A stretch of DNA of 64,000 nt from the NCBI GenBank assembly GCA_015075405.1, contig JABTUK010000005.1, forward strand, positions 813,747 through 877,746, given 5' to 3'. This DNA is from Anaerolineales bacterium. Its GTDB lineage: Bacteria > Chloroflexota > Anaerolineae > 4572-78 > J111. The position numbers were made by a program, and so were the translations under genes. The notes below the pieces were generated by a model. The model was not told where the DNA came from. It worked only from the letters and a program-made list of their open reading frames with translations, and made no database searches. This document shows positions 14,601 to 20,602 of this stretch, piece after piece. Numbering within the stretch: position 1 is the first letter of the stretch; the number at the start of each line of letters is the position of its first letter.

Positions 14601-16964
14601 CCGGATATCGTTCTGCTTGGCCCGGGCCACCAGGGTGGCCTCCTGGTTGACTTCCTTGTGCTCCTTGCCCTGGTCGTCCGTCCACGTGTCGTAGATCGTG
14701 GCCTGCTGGCCGTTGAGGCATTTTTCAATCAGGTCCACGCCCTCGATGCGGTTGGTTCCCCAGGTCTGCCGGTTCTCTTGTGAAGCCCGAAGCTGGCCGA
14801 TGTCACGCAGTTCCAGCCGCCAGCAGCCCAGGACATTGACGTACTGAGCCTTGATCGTGCCGCGCCGGCAGGAGGGATCGCTGAACAGTTCGCGCATGAT
14901 AAAGTCGCTGATGATGTCCGGCGGGACCCACGGCGAGCCGAGCTGCACAAAGATGTCCTTTGGCCCTACCTCGCGCGGCATCACTTCCTTCAGGGCCAGG
15001 ATGTTGGCATCGTAGCTTCGGGTCGGGACGCCGGTGTATCGCTTTTCATCTTCCATCTGTTCCGCATGCTCGGCCATGGCCAGCTTCTGCCGAATGTTAC
15101 CGCTGAGATACTCGTCAGCGGTGACCCATAGATTTAGCTCGGGGTCATAGAAGATTTTTCCAGCCAGCTTCTCGATCAAGTCATCCTCGCGCATGCCGGT
15201 CAGCTCAGTCATACGGGGCAGGGCTACCTGTCCGGTTTCCCGCAGGGCGATGATGAGGGCATCCATCGGATCGTCGGCATGCTCCGGCCGGGTTTCCGGC
15301 TGGATGAGCCGCTCGCTGAAGATGGCCGCTTTCTCGGCCCGCCCGGTGAAAGGGTCCCAACGTTCCAGGGCCAGGATATTGTCGCTGTCCACGTCCTCGC
15401 CGAAGGCGGCGATGTTGGCCGGCTCGTGCAAAAAGCCCCACTTGGCGACAAAGCGCCGGTAGACGGTATTTAGCTCCTGCTGCACCTTTTTCAGATGCTC
15501 GGCCGATTCAAAGGTGACGTTAGCCTGGATGGTCCGATGAAAGGCATCGCGGATTTCGATCAGGCCGCGTACTCGCTGAAGCTGCCGGCCTTCGAGGTTG
15601 GCCCGCACCCAAGCCCCGCCGCGGCGCATTTGCCAGATGCGATACCAGTCATCCATCGCATAGCTGCCGGGTCTGATCCAGGGGTCGGCCGGGGGATTAT
15701 CGAAGGTATAGGACTCCACCACGATCTGCCGGCGCGGGCGTGGCGGCGCCGGTTTGTAGATGCCACTGGGCAGGAGATCGCCGGCCAGGATTTCGTCCAG
15801 CGCCCCGCCGATGTCGAAGTTCTTGGGGGCCACGCACTCGTAGGCATCCTCATAACGGCCGCCTTCGAGCTGCATCTCGCCGAGCATCATATCAGGATAG
15901 CGGTTGTAGTGGCAGTTCAGGCGGTAATCATCAATCTTGACCGTATCTACCCACTCGCCGCGGTCTGTTGTCTTGGGATGCTCCCGCTTCATCAGGAAGA
16001 TGATGTCAGTCGTCACCTCGGTGTGGGCGTTCTTTTTGAAAGCCGTCACCGGCAGTCGGACCGCGCCCAGGAAGTAAGCCACGTGGTCGAGATAGGCCCG
16101 CACCTTGGTATCGTGGGCATCCAGCGTGAAACGGCTGGTGATGAAGGCCAGCAGGCCGCCCGGCCGGAGCTGCTCCAGCGCTTTGACAAAGAAGTAGTTG
16201 TGCAGGCCGATGTCCGAGAGGTGGGCGCGTCCATTCTCATAAATCGAGGGGTCATGTACCTGGAGATCGGCGAAGGGAACGTTGGAGATCGCCAAGTCAA
16301 AGAAGTCGGAATCATAGGTCGTCGTCTCGTAGCCACCGACGTGGAGCTTGACCGAGGGGTAAAGCTGCTTTACTACCTGGGCGCTGAGCAGGTCCAGCTC
16401 GCAGGCATAGATTTCGCTGCGAGCCTTGATGTCCGGCGGCATCAGGCCGATGTAATGGCCCGCGCCGGCAGCCGGCTCCAGAATGCGCCCGCCGGTGAAG
16501 CCAAACTGCCCCAGCACATCCCACTTAAAAGCGATTACTTCGGGCGTGGTGTAATGGGCGTTGATCGTCGAGAAGCTGGCCGCGCGCCATTCGTGTTCAT
16601 CGAGCAGCGGCTTCAGTTCCGCCTGGAAATCAATCCATTTGCTCCTGGGTTGAGGGTGAAAGAGCTGGCCGGAGTGGCCCCAGCCGGTGTAGAGGACCAA
16701 TTGCTTTTGCTCCTCCGGCGTGGCCTGGCGCTTTTCTTCCTTCAGCCGCTTGAGCAGGCGAATAATCTCGATATTCTGCCGGATTTTGGCCGCCTGGCCG
16801 CCTGAACCAATCGGGTCCTGCACCGTGATGCGATAATCCAAATTAGGTTTTGCGACAGCAGATGCCCCGTTCGTCCGCACTTCTCCTATCAGGGGAGCGG
16901 CCTCGACCGGGGGTGCGTACCCCTTCGGGTACTCCGAAGCGTCGTCAAAGAGTGATAACTGCAT
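11616..16964 (-). CDS. Giant DNA methylase-helicase (DarB/N12-class-like), 1782 aa
   Basis: The N-terminal part has a methyltransferase motif I (ILEPAAGAGHY, near residue 162) and a catalytic motif NVPF (228-231) in place of NPPY. The middle has a superfamily 2 helicase: Walker A AHAVGFGKT near residue 860, DEAS in LLVDEASAYKN near 1020, and motif VI QREGRIWRQGN near 1406. The C-terminus is helical and acidic. This architecture is known from plasmid and phage proteins such as P1 DarB, which protects injected DNA from restriction. It could be packaged with the DNA or modify phage DNA after entry. The adenine-modifying activity is inferred from the fold. Confidence 0.85.
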   Translation of the reverse strand: MQLSLFDDASEYPKGYAPPVEAAPLIGEVRTNGASAVAKPNLDYRITVQDPIGSGGQAAKIRQNIEIIRLLKRLKEEKRQATPEEQKQLVLYTGWGHSGQLFHPQPRSKWIDFQAELKPLLDEHEWRAASFSTINAHYTTPEVIAFKWDVLGQFGFTGGRILEPAAGAGHYIGLMPPDIKARSEIYACELDLLSAQVVKQLYPSVKLHVGGYETTTYDSDFFDLAISNVPFADLQVHDPSIYENGRAHLSDIGLHNYFFVKALEQLRPGGLLAFITSRFTLDAHDTKVRAYLDHVAYFLGAVRLPVTAFKKNAHTEVTTDIIFLMKREHPKTTDRGEWVDTVKIDDYRLNCHYNRYPDMMLGEMQLEGGRYEDAYECVAPKNFDIGGALDEILAGDLLPSGIYKPAPPRPRRQIVVESYTFDNPPADPWIRPGSYAMDDWYRIWQMRRGGAWVRANLEGRQLQRVRGLIEIRDAFHRTIQANVTFESAEHLKKVQQELNTVYRRFVAKWGFLHEPANIAAFGEDVDSDNILALERWDPFTGRAEKAAIFSERLIQPETRPEHADDPMDALIIALRETGQVALPRMTELTGMREDDLIEKLAGKIFYDPELNLWVTADEYLSGNIRQKLAMAEHAEQMEDEKRYTGVPTRSYDANILALKEVMPREVGPKDIFVQLGSPWVPPDIISDFIMRELFSDPSCRRGTIKAQYVNVLGCWRLELRDIGQLRASQENRQTWGTNRIEGVDLIEKCLNGQQATIYDTWTDDQGKEHKEVNQEATLVARAKQNDIRAAFDKWVWINDERTERLVKIYNEKFNSTLPRKFDGTPVNFPGLNPAITLRQIQKDVIWRGLQEKALMMAHAVGFGKTYSLTGLTMRLRQTRLRQRIMIVVKRATFGQFVQAFRHAYPLAKISPIASGQTPAHRRRQIARIATEDYDVIITTHPVMSKIPLKPQTRLDYLNAQMEEIEAAILAARGSDISTKELEKAKARLSKKIKDAMSKGVEPDPNTLYFEDLGLDALLVDEASAYKNLWFHSIMTRISGIGGTESGRAFDMFLKVRHLQARGGFVCFATGTPVENSISEVWVMMQFLMPDRLRELGLHHFDAWAATFGKVVTGVEMKPDGSGFRMASRFASFNNLVQLKRLWREVADTRMSAEEAGIERPPLMTGKPIGKQAEPYSELKRIVKTLANRANNLGDVDPSVDNILVIMNDADKASLDARLLGRFPEMDENGKWTGEYIHVTEDYPGSKVNMCADQVAEIYRQTTGVELPDRPGFHNLTQLIFLDSSTPVKKMGSPTVRLPILDEDGKPTGESREVYDPDNIIAFTVYEDLYQKLVARGVKPEHIAFAQEYGDDLKKEKLAAMLNAGKIRVCIGHTEIMGIGLNCQRLLVALHHLDCPWKPAWLEQREGRIWRQGNLCPAISIYRYVMGGSFDVYRWQTVERKYAFITAFNSDDMTLNSIEDPGMAVLSAREMTALATGNPAIIRQVELQTRLRILSAQKRAFDDAQYQARGRLRRLIAEREDEQDKLNRRLPIMQRVEAEGLEPALTLGQQLYDLCASHFEVFEEKVEIAELYGLKVYYEGIPEKEEKPKVIHQQKVDRNFWGAAESVPLPASGEAAAPAATEAPGEPPPPAAPPKRKVERSVYLESEEFQFRSVFDLRISEDTRAALNANVLKGIFEHELPAKIRAYEEFIRQKDYEIAETDKMLARPFEHADEMAAIEAELSGVEREIRDTLGEADAAENRQAARIALEIGQFAEEIIEASEPDDDEASDAASGASEGTPQE

Positions 16965-16979
16965 AGGGGATGTTCCTTT

Positions 16980-17306
16980 CTACTGTAAGTTGATGGGTTC
17001 GATAGTGGGTAATTCGGCGACGAGCCGGCAGATCGGGTAATCCGTACCTGGCGCTCGTTTACCCAAAAACTCAACGATACCGGCCAGGGTCAGCAGCCAC
17101 ATCATGTCATCCGTTTCAGCGTAGTCGTTAAGAACTGTCTCATCTACATCCAGGTCGAGTTGCCGGTGCTGACACGAAGCAACGTGAAAGAGATTGCCGG
17201 AATCCTCGACCAGAGCCAGGGCCAACTGACCGGAGGCATCAAAAATAGTCCGGTAGACGGAATACAAGCGGCCCTGAAAATTGATTGGAGTCTTGTACAT
17301 GGGCAT
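16980..17306 (-). CDS. Hypothetical protein, 108 aa
   Basis: First gene of the leftward anti-restriction/replication block, 15 bases upstream of the giant methylase-helicase gene. The start at 17306 has AAAGGAA upstream. A second methionine two codons later is also possible. The sequence is acidic in the middle (LDLDVDETVLNDYAETDD) and has no recognised domain. It lies just behind a strong hairpin terminator in its own leader. Confidence 0.6.
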   Translation of the reverse strand: MPMYKTPINFQGRLYSVYRTIFDASGQLALALVEDSGNLFHVASCQHRQLDLDVDETVLNDYAETDDMMWLLTLAGIVEFLGKRAPGTDYPICRLVAELPTIEPINLQ

Positions 17307-17353
17307 GGGGAGAGTTCCTTTCTGTCCCGTAAGGGGGCTGTGCAAAATAAAAA

Positions 17354-17379
17354 AAGGGCGGCTCGATTGAGCCGCCCTT
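17354..17379 (-). terminator. Intrinsic terminator in the leader (possible attenuator)
   Basis: An 11-bp stem AAGGGCGGCTC/GAGCCGCCCTT with a 4-base loop, followed on the minus strand by TTTTTTTATTTT. It lies between the leftward promoter (17523-17546) and the 108-aa gene, where it would stop or regulate transcription. Confidence 0.75.
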
Positions 17380-17393
17380 CCCCAATTGGGGAA
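17378..17393. repeat. 16-bp palindrome TTCCCCAATTGGGGAA, copy 4
   Basis: Abuts the stem of the leader terminator in the 17307-17635 spacer. Confidence 0.85.
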
Positions 17394-17522
17394 AAATTAC
17401 GAATATTTCGGGTCTGGCCGCGGGGCTAATGACCCTTGGAAATCCCCGAAGGGGGACGCCCCAACAATCGGGCCGTTAGGCCCCCGCGACCGCCCAATGA
17501 TGCTCCCACAAAACCCACATCC

Positions 17523-17546
17523 AGCATACGCTTAAAAGATTTGAAA
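17523..17546 (-). promoter_or_regulatory. TTTCAA-N12-TATGCT promoter, leftward
   Basis: Minus-strand reading TTTCAA, 12 bases, TATGCT, almost the same as the portal-gene promoter at 34106-34134. Drives the leader and the methylase-helicase operon. Confidence 0.55.
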
Positions 17547-17563
17547 AACTATCGTTATAAGTG

Positions 17564-17592
17564 TGGGTTTTGAAAAGTTCTTGGAATAAGAT
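17564..17592 (+). promoter_or_regulatory. Late-type promoter copy, rightward
   Basis: TTTGAA at 17569-17574, 12 bases, TAAGAT at 17587-17592, upstream of the 212-aa gene. Divergent from the leftward copy 23 bases away. The rest of the 17307-17635 spacer holds only the terminator and palindromes. Confidence 0.55.
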
Positions 17593-17635
17593 GGGAGAGA
17601 CTTATTAATCTATCCCCCACAAGGAGGTTCTTCTT

Positions 17636-18274
17636 ATGGCATCTATGGATCGCCGCAAACTTCAATCCAAATTCTACCTGATGGTAGACCACATCAGCTT
17701 CGCCTCGACCGCGATTGGTGCAGCCACCAACGGCCGCACCGCTGCGACCGCCTGGGCGAAAGACGCAAACGTGGTTTTTGTGGGCGAACTGCGCCACATC
17801 CTCATTTTCGCTTTAATGGCCTTCGATATCGCGGCTGTGGCCGTCAACGAGCAGTTTCGCCTGGTCAGCGAGCGCAAGTTCCAGAATCTGCTGGCCGCCA
17901 ACGATCTGAGCATCATTGACCTGGACCCGACCGCCGGCGAGGGCATCGTCGTGGACGAAGATGTGCTGTTTCTGGAAAATCTGACTAATAACTACCGCCG
18001 CGAGTGGGACTTGGTGAGCGGCCTGATCGTCGAGGATGACGCTTTAGGGACCAAAGAGTATTTCAGCGGTTCAACCCTGGCGACGTTGGCCTACGGCCTC
18101 CAATACAAAACCGGCGGGACCGTGCCGATCTATGCGGCCACCAATTTCGGTTTCTTCGACATTTCAGGTGCCGGCAACGGCCTGAGTGTTGTAGACCTGC
18201 TGGGGCCAAGCGGCCCCGTGGAACTCGATAAAGCGCACGTGACCTTGGGCAATCTGGTCCTGAGCGCGTCATAA
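17636..18274 (+). CDS. Hypothetical protein, 212 aa (possible virion component)
   Basis: AAGGAGG lies before the ATG. The sequence is rich in beta-strand-type stretches and small residues, and it ends in strands (LDKAHVTLGNLVLSAS), a composition common in capsid decoration and other virion proteins. It has its own late-type promoter, though it is far from the main virion block. No family recognised, so the virion role is only a guess. Confidence 0.55.
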   Translation: MASMDRRKLQSKFYLMVDHISFASTAIGAATNGRTAATAWAKDANVVFVGELRHILIFALMAFDIAAVAVNEQFRLVSERKFQNLLAANDLSIIDLDPTAGEGIVVDEDVLFLENLTNNYRREWDLVSGLIVEDDALGTKEYFSGSTLATLAYGLQYKTGGTVPIYAATNFGFFDISGAGNGLSVVDLLGPSGPVELDKAHVTLGNLVLSAS

Positions 18275-18288
18275 TCAGGAGTCGGACG

Positions 18289-18576
18289 ATGCCTGTCACC
18301 GATATGTCCCTATTCCTGGTGTTTGGTTTTCTGCTGTTGGCGGCCTATGTCGGTGGCGGCATCATTGCCTGGATTCTGTCCTGGGAGGCCCGGCGCGACC
18401 GGGCTGAACTGCGCCAGGAACGGCAAACGCTGATCGAAGAAAACCGGAGACTGAGCAACGAGATTTTGCAGCTCAAAGAACAAATTATTGACCTGCGCAG
18501 CCAGCTCGCCACGGCTTTGCAGGAGATTAACAAATTTACGGCGGTGTTGGATGGCCGCGAAACTTTTAATAATTGA
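18289..18576 (+). CDS. Single-pass membrane protein with coiled coil, 95 aa
   Basis: Residues about 6-30 (MSLFLVFGFLLLAAYVGGGI) are a membrane segment. The rest is a charged coiled coil (RAELRQERQTLIEENRR and on). This is the layout of an inner-membrane spanin (Rz-like) or of a small membrane scaffold. No lysin or holin lies nearby, so a lysis role is uncertain. Its end overlaps the response-regulator start by 26 bases. Confidence 0.6.
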   Translation: MPVTDMSLFLVFGFLLLAAYVGGGIIAWILSWEARRDRAELRQERQTLIEENRRLSNEILQLKEQIIDLRSQLATALQEINKFTAVLDGRETFNN

Positions 18577-19147
18577 AGATCAGCACGCTTTCATTCTCGA
18601 AAATCTGCTGCACATGTACGCTCCGGATATGGAGACAGGGCAGAGCCAGTTCGAGTTTGAGGTCGTCAAGAATGGGTACGATGCGATCCAGCGCCTGGTC
18701 GGCCCGCTGCCGGACCTGGTGCTGCTGGATTTGCGGCTGCCCGGCGTGGGCGGCCTGAGAGTGCTGGAAGCCATCCGAAAAATAGATTCTTGCCTCCCGG
18801 TGATCGTCGTCACCGCGTTCGGAGACAAACGCACCCGGCAGGAAGCCATCGCGGCCGGGGCCAGCGACTTCTTTCAGAAGCCAGTCAGCACGATGAAGCT
18901 GTACCGGCGGATTAAGGAGCTGCTGGCCACCGTGCCGCCTGAACCGGTCAACGACAGCGAAAAGAAGATTCTCGTCGCCAAGTACCGCCGGCTAAACAAA
19001 CTCAAGGAGCGCCAGGCGCTGCTGGGCATTGATGCGCCGCCAGAGCTGCTCATCGAAATCGAGGACCTGGAAACCGAAATCGCCGATCTCGAACAAGAAT
19101 TTAGGAGTCACCATGCTTACCCCTGCTCAAGTTGCCGCCTGGACTGA
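18551..19147 (+). CDS. CheY-like response regulator with adaptor-type C-terminus
   Basis: Residues 1-125 are a receiver domain with all key residues: E9-D10, phosphate acceptor D60 in LVLLDLRLPG, T88 and K110 in FFQKP. It would be phosphorylated by a histidine kinase, presumably of the host. Instead of a DNA-binding domain, the C-terminus has two helices (YRRLNKLKERQALLGI, then DAPPELLIEIEDLETEIA). They resemble, from memory, adaptor segments at the ends of Chloroflexota NACHT/TIR-type conflict proteins. Start at 18551 is chosen because it begins at the receiver's first strand. The end overlaps the next gene. Confidence 0.85.
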   Translation: MAAKLLIIEDQHAFILENLLHMYAPDMETGQSQFEFEVVKNGYDAIQRLVGPLPDLVLLDLRLPGVGGLRVLEAIRKIDSCLPVIVVTAFGDKRTRQEAIAAGASDFFQKPVSTMKLYRRIKELLATVPPEPVNDSEKKILVAKYRRLNKLKERQALLGIDAPPELLIEIEDLETEIADLEQEFRSHHAYPCSSCRLD

Positions 19148-19427
19148 GGCGGCTTTATCTCACCTGGATGACCTGGCCGGCTTTATCCTGTGGGAAGAAG
19201 ATTGCCCAATCCCGGTCAGGTTTTGTGACGGCCATGCTGTTCACCAGGGCGATGCCCGCGAGCTGCGCGAGCAGTTCTTAACCGTGGCCGAAGCGCTGGC
19301 TCAGGAAAGCCGGCAGGGACCTGGCGAAGATGGCACAATCGTGCCAACGCAAGCTCTGTTCATCAGCCTGTATTGTCTCATCACCAACTCAGAACGCATC
19401 TATATCCCTCAAATCGAAGCCCGTTAG
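19113..19427 (+). CDS. Hypothetical protein, 104 aa
   Basis: TTAGGAG lies 7 bases before the ATG. The gene overlaps the response regulator by 35 bases and so is translated with it. A helical, acidic protein without recognised motifs. It may work with the response regulator. Confidence 0.6.
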   Translation: MLTPAQVAAWTEAALSHLDDLAGFILWEEDCPIPVRFCDGHAVHQGDARELREQFLTVAEALAQESRQGPGEDGTIVPTQALFISLYCLITNSERIYIPQIEAR

Positions 19428-19484
19428 GGCCACGTTTTGGCCTGAAATCGGCAGCGAATCCCCACACCCCTAATGGAGAACCGC

Positions 19485-19607
19485 ATGATGCGCCAAAAAA
19501 AGTATCTGAGGGCCATACAGCGGGGCGTTAGCCCGATTTCCCCAATTGGGGAATCCATAAGCGAGAAAAAAAGAACCTTGGGGTTCCCCAAGGCTCTTTC
19601 CCCCTAA
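19485..19607 (+). CDS. Possible short peptide, 40 aa
   Basis: GGAG lies 6 bases before the ATG, and the frame runs through the 16-bp palindrome (SPIGE) and a hairpin to its stop. Because it is built largely of repeats, it may be chance. Confidence 0.25.
   Translation: MMRQKKYLRAIQRGVSPISPIGESISEKKRTLGFPKALSP
19538..19553. repeat. 16-bp palindrome TTCCCCAATTGGGGAA, copy 5
   Basis: In the spacer between convergent transcription units. Confidence 0.85.
19571..19598 (-). terminator. Intrinsic terminator of the 19623-19859 gene
   Basis: A 13-bp stem with a 2-base loop (AAGAACCTTGGGG arm), followed on the minus strand by TTTTTTCTC. It may also slow the convergent plus-strand transcript. Confidence 0.7.
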
Positions 19608-19622
19608 CGGGGGACTTCGTGA

Positions 19623-19859
19623 TTACCATTCACCCAGCTCCCAAGCCAGCCCCCAAAAGACACCATCCGATTCATCCTCGGCCAGGAGTTGAGTCATCTC
19701 CAGATCAAAATCTTCGGAAACCGGATCAGACAGGGGCGGGACATCAGCACAGGTTTGGGCATGCTGGTCAACCGCGGCCTGCGACTTAAAGGGCCGGCCA
19801 CGGCTGTTGCGCCAGCGCCGGCATTTGGGACAAACAAACCGTTGGTTCTGTTGCGCCAT
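19623..19859 (-). CDS. C2H2-type zinc-finger protein, 78 aa
   Basis: The N-terminal half reads FVCPKCRRWRNS, then a helix AAVDQHAQTC, which fits a C2H2/C2HC finger binding one zinc ion. The C-terminal half is acidic. It lies between two terminators, so it is expressed alone or by read-through. Probably a small nucleic-acid or protein-binding factor. Confidence 0.6.
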   Translation of the reverse strand: MAQQNQRFVCPKCRRWRNSRGRPFKSQAAVDQHAQTCADVPPLSDPVSEDFDLEMTQLLAEDESDGVFWGLAWELGEW

Positions 19860-19898
19860 TGTTAGATTCTCCTGAAAAGATTTATAACGGTCAAAAAA

Positions 19899-19927
19899 AA
19901 GCAGCTCGCCCTTGAGGCGAGCTGCTT
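19899..19927 (-). terminator. Intrinsic terminator of the 19943-20413 gene
   Basis: A 12-bp stem (AAGCAGCTCGCC arm) with A8 on one side and T6 on the other, so it can work in both directions. Its flank CGGTCAAAAAAAAGC recurs at two other terminators. Confidence 0.8.
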
Positions 19928-19942
19928 TTTTGGGAGGTGAGC

Positions 19943-20413
19943 TTAGAAGCCCAGGCGAGCAAACGCTTCCAGGCGTTTCTTCTCGCTCTTAACAGCGGCT
20001 TTGCGCTTGTCGTTCGCTTTTTCAGCGGCAACGACTTCGTGGGGCTTGACCTGGCTGATGTCGAAGCCGGCGGGCATCGCGGCGCCGGTGACGGTTAGGA
20101 CGATATCCTCAACCTGGGCGCTGTAGCCATAGCGGATAATGGTCGGCTGTTCGCCAACGGTCAGATTGCGCTTGCGGAACACGAACACGGTGTTGCCGGA
20201 GGCTTCTTCCTGCTCGATTTCATTGCGCCAATCGGCATCGGCGACGAGGGCCACCAGCATTTCCTCGATCTGGGCGCGGGTGGGGGAGTAATAGTTGGTC
20301 GGCAGGACGTTCGCGGTCCCCATACCTTTGAGCGATTCGCGGCGAGCATGGGCAGCAGCGACTTTGGCAGAGAGCAAAGATTCGGTTGAGTTGGGTTGAG
20401 TAGATTTACTCAT
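19943..20413 (-). CDS. Hypothetical protein, 156 aa
   Basis: Start at 20413 set by AAAGGAGG upstream. The N-terminus is serine/threonine-rich. The middle is strand-rich (NTVFVFRKRNLTVGEQ) and the C-terminus is a basic helix (KANDKRKAAVKSEKKRLEAF). It has two upstream copies of the GGTGAGGTTTTTCTTATT-type motif and its own terminator. No family recognised. Confidence 0.6.
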   Translation of the reverse strand: MSKSTQPNSTESLLSAKVAAAHARRESLKGMGTANVLPTNYYSPTRAQIEEMLVALVADADWRNEIEQEEASGNTVFVFRKRNLTVGEQPTIIRYGYSAQVEDIVLTVTGAAMPAGFDISQVKPHEVVAAEKANDKRKAAVKSEKKRLEAFARLGF

Positions 20414-20504
20414 GGTCGGCGGGCCTCCTTTAAGCCCATAGAAAATGATTGGTTCTCCCACACTTGAGGCCGCCAAGTCGGAAGCCTATCCCGGCAGGAG
20501 AACC

Positions 20505-20520
20505 ATAAGAAAAACACCAC
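20505..20520 (-). promoter_or_regulatory. Compact upstream motif, copy 1
   Basis: Minus-strand reading GTGGTGTTTTTCTTAT, about 92 bases before the 156-aa gene. Confidence 0.5.
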
Positions 20521-20561
20521 AAAAACCCCACAGCGGGGGTAGAGGCTACTCCACTAGAAAA

Positions 20562-20580
20562 CTAAAAGAATAACCTCACC
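20562..20580 (-). promoter_or_regulatory. Compact upstream motif, copy 2 (diverged)
   Basis: Minus-strand reading GGTGAGGTTATTCTTTTAG, in tandem with copy 1. Confidence 0.4.
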
Positions 20581-20602
20581 CACACCCCCGCCGGGGGGAG
20601 AG

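Noticed and set aside
15495..16805. 436-codon plus-strand frame
   Set aside because: Antisense to the methylase-helicase gene, which has clear motifs. A shadow of biased codon use.
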